A DNA stretch of 7,176 bases from Alphaproteobacteria bacterium UBA828 (GCA_002296185.1 DBHM01000014.1:80924-88099); one strand, 5' to 3'. Numbered from the stretch's first letter, positions 1 to 6,517 are shown. The notes: generated by a model not told the origin, from the letters alone. Made by a program: numbers and translations.

Positions 1-30
1 ACTATCATAATTATCTATTAATAGCAGCAT
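1..30 (-). CDS. trpG: Anthranilate (or aminodeoxychorismate) synthase glutamine amidotransferase subunit, N-terminus only
   Basis: Reading the minus strand from base 30 to the window edge gives ATG and nine further codons, MLLLIDNYDS. This is the conserved first strand and loop of class I glutamine amidotransferase subunits of the TrpG/PabA type, which usually continue with FTYNLV. An in-frame TAG (minus strand, bases 36-34) lies one codon upstream of the ATG, so this ATG is the only ATG start available. The protein would supply ammonia from glutamine to TrpE, or to PabB, for anthranilate or aminodeoxychorismate synthesis in the cytoplasm. The rest of the gene, including the catalytic Cys-His-Glu triad, is outside the window. 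Same strand as ppiD-trpE supports trpG over a dedicated pabA, but ten residues cannot separate the two, and many bacteria use one subunit for both pathways. There is no strong Shine-Dalgarno sequence; only a GG lies close upstream. Confidence 0.8.
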   Translation of the reverse strand, partial: MLLLIDNYDS

Positions 31-82
31 GAACTAGAACCATTTATAAGTATTAAGGGTTAATTTAAAGGTAAATAAACCT

Positions 83-88
83 ATTATA
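83..88 (-). promoter_or_regulatory. Candidate -10 box for trpG
   Basis: The minus strand reads TATAAT, a perfect sigma-70-type -10 hexamer, about 53 bases upstream of the trpG ATG. The hexamer at the usual 16-18 base distance is only A-rich. A good TTGACT (103-98, minus) lies just 9 bases away, which is too close to act as its -35. In such A+T-rich DNA a TATAAT can easily occur by chance. Confidence 0.3.
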
Positions 89-152
89 GCCAGGTAAAGT
101 CAAAGATTTTTTCTTACTCTTATGCAACTCAGGCTTAATTTATTATATTCCC

Positions 153-157
153 AGGAG
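153..157 (+). promoter_or_regulatory. Ribosome binding site deciding the GTG start of the methyltransferase
   Basis: AGGAG sits 7 bases upstream of GTG at 165-167. No ATG start lies nearby in frame, so this well-placed Shine-Dalgarno sequence supports the GTG as the true start. Confidence 0.75.
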
Positions 158-164
158 TTATATA

Positions 165-770
165 GTGCCTAAATCACATTATCAGAGTATCGCATGTATA
201 TATGATATACTTGATTATCCTTTTGAAATTCTTCGCTATCAGCAAATTAGAAGGCTAGTTTTTGAAGGTTTGACCGGTCATTTAATTGACGTTGGTGTTG
301 GAACAGGCCGTAATATTAGATTTTATCCTAGAAACACTCAAGTTATTGGCATTGATAATAGTATCAATATGTTAAGGCATGCTGTGCGTCGAAAAAAATA
401 TGCCAAAAATAATCTATCTTTGGTTGAAATGGATGCACAGGAATTAGGATTTAATGATAAATCATTTGATTTTGCTGTTCTAACTTTTATTTGTTGCACA
501 ATGGATCCAGAACATCAAATGGCGGTTTTAAATGAAGTTTACAGGATATTAAAGCCAGGTGGTAAAGTTCTTATTTTAGACTATACATATTCCTCAGCTA
601 TTATTCGCCGGCTTATTATGAAAATCTGGGCACCTTGGGTGAATTTTGCTTATGGAGCACGTTTTGATCGTAAGGTTAATAAAGAGCTTATAAGTAGAAT
701 AGGATTCCGAAATATTAATTTAGAGTATGTCTATAGTGACTCAATTATTTTAACTAAAGCAGAAAAATAA
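165..770 (+). CDS. Class I SAM-dependent methyltransferase (UbiE/PmtA-like, Methyltransf_11)
   Basis: A 201-residue protein with a complete Rossmann-type SAM-binding fold. Motif I is LIDVGVGTGRN (residues 40-50). The acidic residue closing strand 2 is D64 in VIGIDNSINML. The adenine-contacting MDAQ is at 89-92, the strand 4 region FDFAVLTFICC at 101-111, and the conserved LKPGGKVLILD at 129-139. N-terminal YDILDYPF (13-20) resembles the start of UbiE-type and phosphatidylethanolamine N-methyltransferase (PmtA)-like proteins. The protein therefore probably moves a methyl group from SAM to a small molecule or lipid in the cytoplasm or at the inner membrane. The substrate cannot be read from the sequence; a lipid or quinone is only one possibility. 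The length is usual for single-domain members. The start is GTG with AGGAG 7 bases upstream. It is divergent from trpG, and the YibQ-like gene follows 76 bases downstream on the same strand, possibly cotranscribed. Confidence 0.85.
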   Translation: MPKSHYQSIACIYDILDYPFEILRYQQIRRLVFEGLTGHLIDVGVGTGRNIRFYPRNTQVIGIDNSINMLRHAVRRKKYAKNNLSLVEMDAQELGFNDKSFDFAVLTFICCTMDPEHQMAVLNEVYRILKPGGKVLILDYTYSSAIIRRLIMKIWAPWVNFAYGARFDRKVNKELISRIGFRNINLEYVYSDSIILTKAEK

Positions 771-846
771 GGCCGCTATATTAGTAAAAATAATATATAT
801 GTTTTTTAGTTTACTTGCATGAAATATTTTTTAATTTAGGTTTTGC

Positions 847-1710
847 ATGGATAAATTACTTTATAATTTTTTCCTAATTATTTTTACTTTAATTTTTTTC
901 ACCATACTTCCTTTAATGTATGGTGACTTTTCTTATGCTAATGATAATTTAAATCATTCTTCTGATATTCAAATTGGAAAATCTGATAAAAATATCCATA
1001 ACATAGATCAAGGATCATCTATTATAGCTATTGTAATAGACGATTTGGGGCACTCAGATATAAAATTATTACCTTTTTTAGAGCTAGATGTTCCTTTAAC
1101 TTTAGCTTTTTTACCTTATCCAAAAAAATCAAGAGATTTAGCAAAACTTGCAAAAAAAAAGGGTTACGAAATTTTAGTCCATATGCCAATGGAGCCACTT
1201 GACAAAAATATTGACCCTGGCCCTGATGCTCTTACTTCTGTCCTTAACATAAAGGATATGAAAGATATTTTTAGAAGAAACTTTAAAAAAATTGATGGAG
1301 CTAAGGGTATAAATAACCACATGGGTAGTAAGCTCTCACTAAACAAATCCGCTATGGAAATTATTATAGAAGAAGTAGCCAGCCGTAATCTTCTTTATTT
1401 TGATTCTGTAACAGTATCAGGAACATATGGTTGGCGCATAGCGGAAAAGAGAAACATACCCTTTGCTAAACGTGATATATTTATTGATAATGTTAAAGAT
1501 ATTGAGTTTATAAGTCAGCAATTGAAGGCTCTTGAGACCAAGGCTATAGAAAACGGTTTTTCAGTTGGTATAGGCCACCCTTATTCAGTTACTCATAAAG
1601 CTTTATCGAATTGGTTGCACAGAATAGAAGATAAAGGGATAAAAATTGTTCCATTAAGTGAAATTGCAATTAAGCTTTGTAGATGTAAGAATATAATTGT
1701 TAACGATTAA
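847..1710 (+). CDS. Divergent polysaccharide deacetylase family protein (YibQ/DUF610, Polysacc_deac_2), exported
   Basis: A 287-residue protein. Residues 5-24 form a hydrophobic export signal or membrane anchor, with a possible cleavage site after FSYA (28-31). Residues about 60-275 form the YibQ-type NodB-like barrel. Visible family motifs are VIDDLG (63-68, with D65 and D66), HMPMEP (112-117), NHMGS (157-161, with H158), FDS (185-187) and GHP (243-245). The Asp and His residues are placed as expected for metal binding. The family is presumed to act on glycans or on cell-envelope and division processes in the periplasm, but the substrate is not firmly known. As I recall, alphaproteobacterial members usually sit next to envC-like and ctpA genes; here the neighbours are a methyltransferase and trpE. 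The only ribosome binding signal is a weak AGG 6 bases before the ATG. The gene converges on trpE. Confidence 0.88.
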   Translation: MDKLLYNFFLIIFTLIFFTILPLMYGDFSYANDNLNHSSDIQIGKSDKNIHNIDQGSSIIAIVIDDLGHSDIKLLPFLELDVPLTLAFLPYPKKSRDLAKLAKKKGYEILVHMPMEPLDKNIDPGPDALTSVLNIKDMKDIFRRNFKKIDGAKGINNHMGSKLSLNKSAMEIIIEEVASRNLLYFDSVTVSGTYGWRIAEKRNIPFAKRDIFIDNVKDIEFISQQLKALETKAIENGFSVGIGHPYSVTHKALSNWLHRIEDKGIKIVPLSEIAIKLCRCKNIIVND

Positions 1711-1718
1711 GGGTTCTG

Positions 1719-1748
1719 AATATTTTATTAAATATTAATTTTATTTTT
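1719..1748 (+). terminator. Possible terminator of the YibQ-like gene, in the convergent gap
   Basis: A perfect 7-bp inverted repeat (AATATTT at 1719-1725, AAATATT at 1730-1736) with a 4-base loop is followed on the plus strand by a T-rich run ending in seven T's (1742-1748). The stem is entirely A:T, so it is weak. The T run lies inside the 3' end of trpE. On the minus strand no T tract follows the hairpin, so a trpE terminator is not evident here. Confidence 0.35.
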
Positions 1749-3243
1749 TTGAGGAAAAACGTATAGCTTCTTCTGCTGCTCTAAAAAGGGCACGAGCTTT
1801 GTTAATCGTTTCATTGTACTCTGCCTCTGGTTCACTATCTAATACTACACCACCTCCAGCTTGTACATACATGATTTTGTCTTTAATGACAGCTGTTCTT
1901 AAAGCGATACATGTATCCATTGACCCATCTGCTGAAAAATAGCCAATTGCTCCTGCGTATACTCCTCGTTTAGAATTTTCTAGCTCATCAATAATTTCCA
2001 TGGCCCTGACTTTTGGTGCCCCTGTAACTGTTCCGGCTGGAAAACCTGCGATTAATGCGTCTAGTGAAGTTAGGTTTTTTCTTATACGGCCAATAATATT
2101 TGAGACGATATGCATTACATGAGAATAATATTCGACAACCATCTTGTCTGTAATTTTGATTGATCCAACTTCAGAAACTCTACCAATATCATTTCGTCCA
2201 AGATCTAATAACATCAAGTGCTCTGCAAGTTCTTTTTTATCATTAATTAACTCATCTTCTAATTGTTTATCTTCTTTACGGTTTTGGCCACGTTTTCTAG
2301 TTCCAGCTATTGGTCTTATAGTAATATTTCCATCACGTAATCGGACTAAAATTTCTGGACTTGAGCCAACTACGGAAAATTCACCAAAGTTTAGATAATA
2401 TAAAAAGGGTGACGGATTAAGTCTTCTAAGGGAGCGATAAAGCGCAAAAGGGTGGAGTGGAAATGGAACAGAAAATCTTTGTGAGGGGACAACTTGAAAT
2501 ATATCTCCAGAACGTATGTAATCTTTTGCTATATTTACCATTTCAAAATATTTTTCTCGTGTAGTATTAGAACGTGGTTCCTCAAGCTCTAAAATATCAC
2601 TCTCAGGTTTATCTGGTGTTTTTATTGAGCATTCTAGGTCAGCAATAGTATTTTTTAATTTCTCTAAAGCAATATTGTAGGCTTTCTCGGCATCAATTTC
2701 CGGCTTATGTCTTACCGGAGTAATTACCGTAATAGTGTCACTTACTGAATCAAAAATAGCCATAATAGTTGGGCGAATTAAGATAGCTTCAGGGACTGAC
2801 AATTCATCTGAATTAATATTTGGTAATTTCTCCATATACCGGACCATGTCATACCCAATATAACCAACTAGACCAGAGGCCATTGGCGGTAAGAATTCAG
2901 GTATGTTTATAAATGATTCGTCAAGGAGGGACCTAAGAGAATCTATAGGTGAATCGTTACAGCGATTAAAAGAATTATTATCAATAAGCGCATTACGATT
3001 CAACTCAGCCTTACCGTTACAGCATCGCCAAATTAGATCAGGTAGCATGCCAATGATCGAATAGCGTCCTTTGGTCTCTCCACCTTCAACTGACTCTAAA
3101 AGGAAGGCATTAGAATTATCTTCTGCAATTTTTAGAAAAGCAGAAACTGGAGTTTCTAGATCAGCTACGAGTTCCTTCCAGGCAACCTGAGGTTTCCCTG
3201 TATTATAAATACTAGTAAATTCTTTTTTATTAATTTTTGGCAT
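1741..3243 (-). CDS. trpE: Anthranilate synthase component I
   Basis: A 500-residue, full-length stand-alone TrpE, the subunit that converts chorismate and ammonia to anthranilate, the first committed step of tryptophan synthesis in the cytoplasm. The N-terminal domain carries LLES (48-51), the conserved element of the tryptophan feedback site, together with NPSPF (276-280); both are intact, so the enzyme is likely inhibited by tryptophan. The chorismate-binding domain (about 225-490) shows PIAGTRKRG (311-319), LDLGRNDIGRV (346-356), FPAGTVTGAPK (401-411), QAGGGVV (461-467) and the acidic EPEAEYNET (471-479). It is not the TrpEG fusion found in rhizobia. The ATG overlaps the ppiD stop codon and has no clear Shine-Dalgarno sequence, so translation is probably coupled to ppiD. 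The usual downstream neighbour trpG is not adjacent; a trpG start appears about 1.7 kb further on, beyond two opposing genes. PabB is a weaker alternative; the N-terminal half matches alphaproteobacterial TrpE. Confidence 0.97.
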   Translation of the reverse strand: MPKINKKEFTSIYNTGKPQVAWKELVADLETPVSAFLKIAEDNSNAFLLESVEGGETKGRYSIIGMLPDLIWRCCNGKAELNRNALIDNNSFNRCNDSPIDSLRSLLDESFINIPEFLPPMASGLVGYIGYDMVRYMEKLPNINSDELSVPEAILIRPTIMAIFDSVSDTITVITPVRHKPEIDAEKAYNIALEKLKNTIADLECSIKTPDKPESDILELEEPRSNTTREKYFEMVNIAKDYIRSGDIFQVVPSQRFSVPFPLHPFALYRSLRRLNPSPFLYYLNFGEFSVVGSSPEILVRLRDGNITIRPIAGTRKRGQNRKEDKQLEDELINDKKELAEHLMLLDLGRNDIGRVSEVGSIKITDKMVVEYYSHVMHIVSNIIGRIRKNLTSLDALIAGFPAGTVTGAPKVRAMEIIDELENSKRGVYAGAIGYFSADGSMDTCIALRTAVIKDKIMYVQAGGGVVLDSEPEAEYNETINKARALFRAAEEAIRFSSKK

Positions 3244-3245
3244 TA
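3241..3245 (-). promoter_or_regulatory. TAATG stop-start overlap joining ppiD to trpE
   Basis: On the minus strand the ppiD stop TAA and the trpE start ATG share one base, reading TAATG. The preceding bases (minus-strand CTTTTTGCTTCAGAA) contain no recognisable Shine-Dalgarno sequence, so trpE translation most likely depends on ribosomes finishing ppiD. Confidence 0.6.
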
Positions 3246-5138
3246 TTCTGAAGCAAAAAGTTTTTCAAAAATATTACCATTAACTTCTATATTATGTTTT
3301 TTTTGTAGTGCAAATCTATATAAAATAAGTAAGTCATTTTGTCTTGAATAATCAATTTGTTTTAAAAACATTTTTTCTGTGTCTTCTGAAAACGAAGAGG
3401 ATTCAGAGTAAAATTTTTCTAAGACAATTCCAACAACATGACCATTATTAATTTTAGAAAATACAGGATCTATAGAATCTACTCTAGAATCAAAAAGTTT
3501 ATTCATAAAGTCTTGAGAATATAATTCTGTAAACCCCATATCATTTCGAGATAAAGAATCCTCGGTCTTAATATTAAGATCTTTTTCTTTTGCAATAATT
3601 TTAATATTTTTTCCTGCTTTTATTGCTTCAACTATAGATTTAGCTTCGTTATATGTTGCATCTGACCTTAATATATTAAGGGTATTATTCATAATTTCTT
3701 CTTTTACTTCCTCAAATTCTTTAGGCTTTCTTTCCTCGATTGAGTCTATTCTCAAAATGAAATATGTCCCATTAGGAGTTTCTTGTAAATTTGAAGTAGA
3801 GTTATCAGAAAGTCTAAAGGCGGTATCTAAAATTTCTTTTTTTGCAGGATTACCTGATAAAAACTTTTTTCCAGACTCAGAATTACCAAAGCTATCAATG
3901 GGAGGTATTTTTATTAAATCCAAAGCAATTGCCTCTGCAGCATTTTCAATAGACCCACCTGAGCCTAAAATGTCCTCAACTGTTCCAGAAAGACCGTAGA
4001 GAATATCAAGTGATAAATCTTTGATCATTTCCTTTTTTAAGTCATCTTTGACATTTTCAAAGGGGATGAGACCAGGTTGATTAATTTGACTAATAAAAAA
4101 AACATTCCATCCGAATGGAGTTTGTATAGGGGTAGTAATCGACTTTTCTTTTGTAGAAAATATTATATCTTCAGCTTCTTTTGGAAGAGTACCTCTTTCT
4201 AAGCTATTAAAATTTGTTACTGTTGCATTTTTTGATGAAGCTTCATTAGAAGCTTGTATCATTTCTGATTTGTTTGTAACTGATTTAGATATCTTTTCTA
4301 TCATAAACTTATCATTAGAAAGAATTTGTATTACTTCACGACTTTCAGGCTTTTGAAATTCTGAGGAACGATAGTCGTATTCTGCAAATATGTCTTCATC
4401 TGTTAAATCTATATTTTCTTCAACAGCATCTATATTCAGTTCTAAGAGACTAAGACCTCGATATTCAGGTGAGCTATATACTTCAATATTTTCCTGATAA
4501 TTATTACGAAGCAAATCATCAGACAGGAAATCAATAATCATTTTTGAATCTGGAATTTCTAGAGTTATTACTTTTCTTCTCTCTTTGTCATATACTTTAA
4601 GCATATTAGCTAGAGTCTGTGGCACTTCCCCGGTTGATGATATTGATTCTAAAATTTGTTTGCTCAATATCGAATCTCTTACTTTATTTTCAAATGTCTC
4701 AAGATCTTGACCAGTTCGTTGTAATGATCGCTCGTAGCGACTTTTGTCGAAAACTCCATCTTTTATAAGTCCTGGATTCTCAGAGATAATTATATTTGCC
4801 AAGTAATTATCTGATATTAGCATGCCATTTGTTCTTGCCTCTTCTACAACAAGAGCTTGTTCTAATAATCGCTTTAATGTTTGCGTAGGTATACCAAGTT
4901 TTATTGCCTCTTCATTCGTAAAGTCTTTGTATCTAGACTGTATTCTTCTAAATTCAGCATTAAATTCTCTTGCTAGAGTCTGAGTGGATATATCAGTGCT
5001 ACCGACTGTGGCAACTACATCAGAACTGCTCGGGCGAAATACATCACTAATGCCCCACATAGCAAAACTTAGGGCAAGCAGTATTATGATGATCTTTGTA
5101 GACCAAGATTTTGTGTATCCTTTAACAGTATTAAGCAT
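3243..5138 (-). CDS. ppiD: SurA/PpiD-type periplasmic chaperone, membrane-anchored, degenerate parvulin domain
   Basis: A 631-residue protein with the architecture of PpiD, which helps proteins fold as they leave the Sec translocon. A short basic N-terminus is followed by one membrane anchor at about 15-34 (IIIILLALSFAMWGI and flanks), leaving the rest in the periplasm. Residues about 40-165 form a SurA-like N-terminal chaperone domain, opening with VATVGSTDIS (42-51). A parvulin-like domain spans about 265-350 and ends in PIQTPFGWNVFFI. The long C-terminal region (about 380-620) is helical and charged. The two histidines usual in active parvulins appear replaced, by Q271 (REVIQIL) and N345 (FGWN), so a holdase role is more likely than isomerase activity. 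The start fits the family, whose members open with a similar short leader before the anchor. The ribosome binding signal is weak. The gene is divergent from tpiA and overlaps trpE by one base. Confidence 0.9.
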   Translation of the reverse strand: MLNTVKGYTKSWSTKIIIILLALSFAMWGISDVFRPSSSDVVATVGSTDISTQTLAREFNAEFRRIQSRYKDFTNEEAIKLGIPTQTLKRLLEQALVVEEARTNGMLISDNYLANIIISENPGLIKDGVFDKSRYERSLQRTGQDLETFENKVRDSILSKQILESISSTGEVPQTLANMLKVYDKERRKVITLEIPDSKMIIDFLSDDLLRNNYQENIEVYSSPEYRGLSLLELNIDAVEENIDLTDEDIFAEYDYRSSEFQKPESREVIQILSNDKFMIEKISKSVTNKSEMIQASNEASSKNATVTNFNSLERGTLPKEAEDIIFSTKEKSITTPIQTPFGWNVFFISQINQPGLIPFENVKDDLKKEMIKDLSLDILYGLSGTVEDILGSGGSIENAAEAIALDLIKIPPIDSFGNSESGKKFLSGNPAKKEILDTAFRLSDNSTSNLQETPNGTYFILRIDSIEERKPKEFEEVKEEIMNNTLNILRSDATYNEAKSIVEAIKAGKNIKIIAKEKDLNIKTEDSLSRNDMGFTELYSQDFMNKLFDSRVDSIDPVFSKINNGHVVGIVLEKFYSESSSFSEDTEKMFLKQIDYSRQNDLLILYRFALQKKHNIEVNGNIFEKLFASE

Positions 5139-5158
5139 AATTCTGGTATCACTTTTTT

Positions 5159-5170
5159 ATATATATATAT
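5159..5170. repeat. (AT)6 dinucleotide run upstream of ppiD
   Basis: Six AT units follow six T's on the plus strand, so the minus strand reads (AT)6 then A6, ending about 15 bases before the ppiD ATG. It contains several TATA-like hexamers. A run of this length is prone to slippage, and its position in the leader could affect ppiD expression, but chance in A+T-rich DNA is possible. Confidence 0.7.
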
Positions 5171-5301
5171 GATCTTGATTTTTCAGCATAATAATAATGT
5201 TTTCTGATGTGCAACGGCAACAATGAACTCAACTTTCTTTTAAAGGTCAGTAAAATCAATAACGAGCAATATGGGCCTATACTACCTAAAAAAAATATGA
5301 G

Positions 5302-5320
5302 AAGTATACTTACTTTAAGT
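5302..5320. repeat. Two adjacent small palindromes upstream of tpiA
   Basis: AAGTATACTT (5302-5311) is a perfect 10-base palindrome. It is followed immediately by ACTTTAAGT (5312-5320), a 4-base inverted repeat around one central T. Together they give alternating AAGT and ACTT half-sites about 40 bases before the tpiA ATG. This could be an operator or part of the core promoter (TATACT); no known regulator is recognised. Confidence 0.45.
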
Positions 5321-5347
5321 GTTATAGCTTAGAGATCAATTTTTGCT

Positions 5348-5353
5348 AGAGGA
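5348..5353 (+). promoter_or_regulatory. Ribosome binding site deciding the tpiA start
   Basis: AGAGGA lies 4 bases before the ATG at 5358. It falls inside the open frame that would begin at the upstream TTG (5343), so it argues for the ATG as the true start. Confidence 0.75.
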
Positions 5354-5357
5354 TACA

Positions 5358-6122
5358 ATGCTTATAGTAGCTAACTGGAAAATGAATAGTTTACGACGTG
5401 AGGGTATTGATAGAGCCCGAAAACTTAGACTATTATCTTCTGAAAAAGAACTTAGTTGTAATATAATTGTTTGTCCTCCAGCACATATTATTCATGAAGT
5501 TCGTCAGGCTTTAGATGGCTCAGATATTGGAGTGGGTGCCCAAGACTGCCATTTTGATGATGGAGGAGCTCATACAGGTGATATTTCTGTAAAAATGTTA
5601 GCGGATTTAGGGTGTACTCATATCATTGTTGGTCATTCTGAGAGAAGGCAAGAGCATTTTGAAAATGATGAAATAGTCAAAATGAAGGCTAAAAAGGTCC
5701 ATTCTGAGGGTCTGATTTCTATTATTTGCATCGGCGAAACAAAAGAGGAGAAGGAATCTGGTAAGGCGTTAGATCGTCTCCACGATCAATTATCGAATTC
5801 TCTACCTGAAACTATTAATTCTATAAATACAGTAGTAGCCTATGAGCCGTGTTGGGCAATTGGGTCTGGATTAACGCCTAATCATAAAGAAATTGAAGAT
5901 GCTCACACCGTTATTAGAGATTTTCTAAAAAGAACTATTCCAAAAACCAAGCCGTTACCTTATGTATTATATGGTGGTTCAGTAAATGGAAATAATGCGG
6001 AAGGACTTTTACAGATTCAAGGGGTCTCTGGTGCTCTTGTTGGAGGGGCGAGTTTGGACCCGACTGATTTTTGGAAAATTTGTCAATATGCTGAAACAGC
6101 TGTTAATTTAAAAAACTCATAG
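5358..6122 (+). CDS. tpiA: Triosephosphate isomerase
   Basis: A 254-residue TIM barrel that interconverts dihydroxyacetone phosphate and glyceraldehyde 3-phosphate in the cytoplasm. All catalytic elements are present: NWKMN (6-10, with N6 and K8), GHSERR (92-97, with the electrophile H93), YEP (162-164, with the base E163), and the flexible loop WAIGSG (166-171). The phosphate-binding GGSV (206-209) and VGGASL (228-233) also fit. The frame stays open to a TTG at 5343, but I chose the ATG at 5358 because AGAGGA sits just upstream and the protein then begins MLIVANWKMN, as the family does. The length is normal. secG follows after 11 bases, and its Shine-Dalgarno sequence overlaps the tpiA stop codon, so the two are very probably cotranscribed. 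Confidence 0.98.
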   Translation: MLIVANWKMNSLRREGIDRARKLRLLSSEKELSCNIIVCPPAHIIHEVRQALDGSDIGVGAQDCHFDDGGAHTGDISVKMLADLGCTHIIVGHSERRQEHFENDEIVKMKAKKVHSEGLISIICIGETKEEKESGKALDRLHDQLSNSLPETINSINTVVAYEPCWAIGSGLTPNHKEIEDAHTVIRDFLKRTIPKTKPLPYVLYGGSVNGNNAEGLLQIQGVSGALVGGASLDPTDFWKICQYAETAVNLKNS

Positions 6123-6127
6123 GAGGT
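6121..6127 (+). promoter_or_regulatory. Strong ribosome binding site of secG, overlapping the tpiA stop
   Basis: AGGAGGT lies 6 bases before TTG at 6134-6136 and shares two bases with the tpiA stop TAG (6120-6122). It is the best Shine-Dalgarno sequence in the window and identifies the TTG start of secG. Confidence 0.9.
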
Positions 6128-6133
6128 CACTCT

Positions 6134-6517
6134 TTGGAGACAATACTTCTTGTTATATTGGTTATAGTTGCAATAGCTATGATAGCAGCTGTTCTTATTC
6201 AGCGTAGTGAGGGAGGGGCCCTTGGTATTGGTGGCCCTGGAGCGATGTTCTCTGCGCGTGGCTCTGCAAATTTTTTAACCAGATTCACAGCCGTTTTGGC
6301 AGCAGCATTTATGATCTTAAGTTTGGTATTGGCCGTTTTGACTACTAGAAGTGATAATTCAGAATCTGTTCTGGAATCCGTTGAAGTATCCCCACCTCTA
6401 GATACAACCATAGAACTCAAGGGTGGTGAACTAGAACCTTCAACTATTGAAACTGTTGATACAGTTATCGATTCGGGTTCTAAAGCCACTGAACCAGCTG
6501 CTCCAATAGATAATTAG
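6134..6517 (+). CDS. secG: Preprotein translocase subunit SecG
   Basis: A 127-residue inner-membrane subunit of the SecYEG translocon, which assists SecA-driven export. Two membrane segments lie at about 2-22 and 51-70. Between them is the conserved cytoplasmic loop, with LIQRSEGGALGIGG (21-34) followed by FSARGSANFLTRFTAV (39-54). The C-terminal 55 residues are acidic and rich in Ser, Thr and Pro, a variable tail common in alphaproteobacterial SecG. The start is TTG, supported by AGGAGGT 6 bases upstream and by METILL, the usual family N-terminus; the next in-frame Met (residue 16) would cut the first membrane segment. It lies between tpiA and pyrG, the usual alphaproteobacterial order, and is probably translated from the tpiA transcript. 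Confidence 0.96.
   Translation: METILLVILVIVAIAMIAAVLIQRSEGGALGIGGPGAMFSARGSANFLTRFTAVLAAAFMILSLVLAVLTTRSDNSESVLESVEVSPPLDTTIELKGGELEPSTIETVDTVIDSGSKATEPAAPIDN

Larger units (their letters stand above)
31..164. other. Divergent intergenic spacer between trpG and the methyltransferase gene
   Basis: This 134-base A+T-rich spacer lies between two divergently transcribed genes and must carry the 5' signals of both. It contains a perfect TATAAT on the minus strand (88-83) within the small palindrome CTATTATAG (81-89), which reads TATTAT on the plus strand. Two direct copies of GGTAAA occur at 70-75 and 93-98. No open frame rich in Trp codons is visible upstream of trpG, so I see no attenuator leader peptide. 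Confidence 0.6.
5139..5357. other. Divergent intergenic spacer between ppiD and tpiA
   Basis: A 219-base A+T-rich spacer that must carry the promoters of both flanking genes. Two -10-like TATACT hexamers occur on the plus strand (5278-5283 and 5305-5310), neither with a good -35 at 16-18 bases. On the minus strand TTGCAC is followed after 15 bases by TATTAT, a weak ppiD promoter candidate. No convincing small open frame or structured RNA is visible. Confidence 0.5.

Noticed and set aside
83..103. TTGACT and TATAAT on the minus strand read as a full sigma-70 promoter for trpG
   Set aside because: The hexamers are only 9 bases apart, far below the 16-18 needed. Only the -10 is kept, at low confidence.
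31..164. Tryptophan attenuator leader upstream of trpG
   Set aside because: No short frame with consecutive Trp codons and no strong hairpin followed by a T run is visible on the minus strand.
819..839. Six-codon frame (MKYFLI, then TAG) just before the YibQ-like gene
   Set aside because: It has no ribosome binding site and is too short to tell from chance in A+T-rich DNA.
1164..1346. 60-codon open frame antisense to the YibQ-like gene
   Set aside because: It lies fully inside a gene with clear family motifs, and its translation shows no recognisable domain.
2144..2398. 84-codon open frame antisense to trpE
   Set aside because: Opposite a highly conserved TrpE region; the low-complexity Ser-rich translation looks like a shadow.
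3757..3999. 80-codon open frame antisense to ppiD
   Set aside because: Entirely within ppiD and without a ribosome binding site or known motif.
4984..5172. 62-codon plus-strand frame over the ppiD start, with a hydrophobic C-terminus
   Set aside because: The hydrophobic stretch mirrors the complement of the PpiD N-terminal region; no ribosome binding site supports it.
6199..6489. 96-codon open frame antisense to secG
   Set aside because: Complement of a well-supported SecG; the Ser/Pro-rich translation has no family resemblance.
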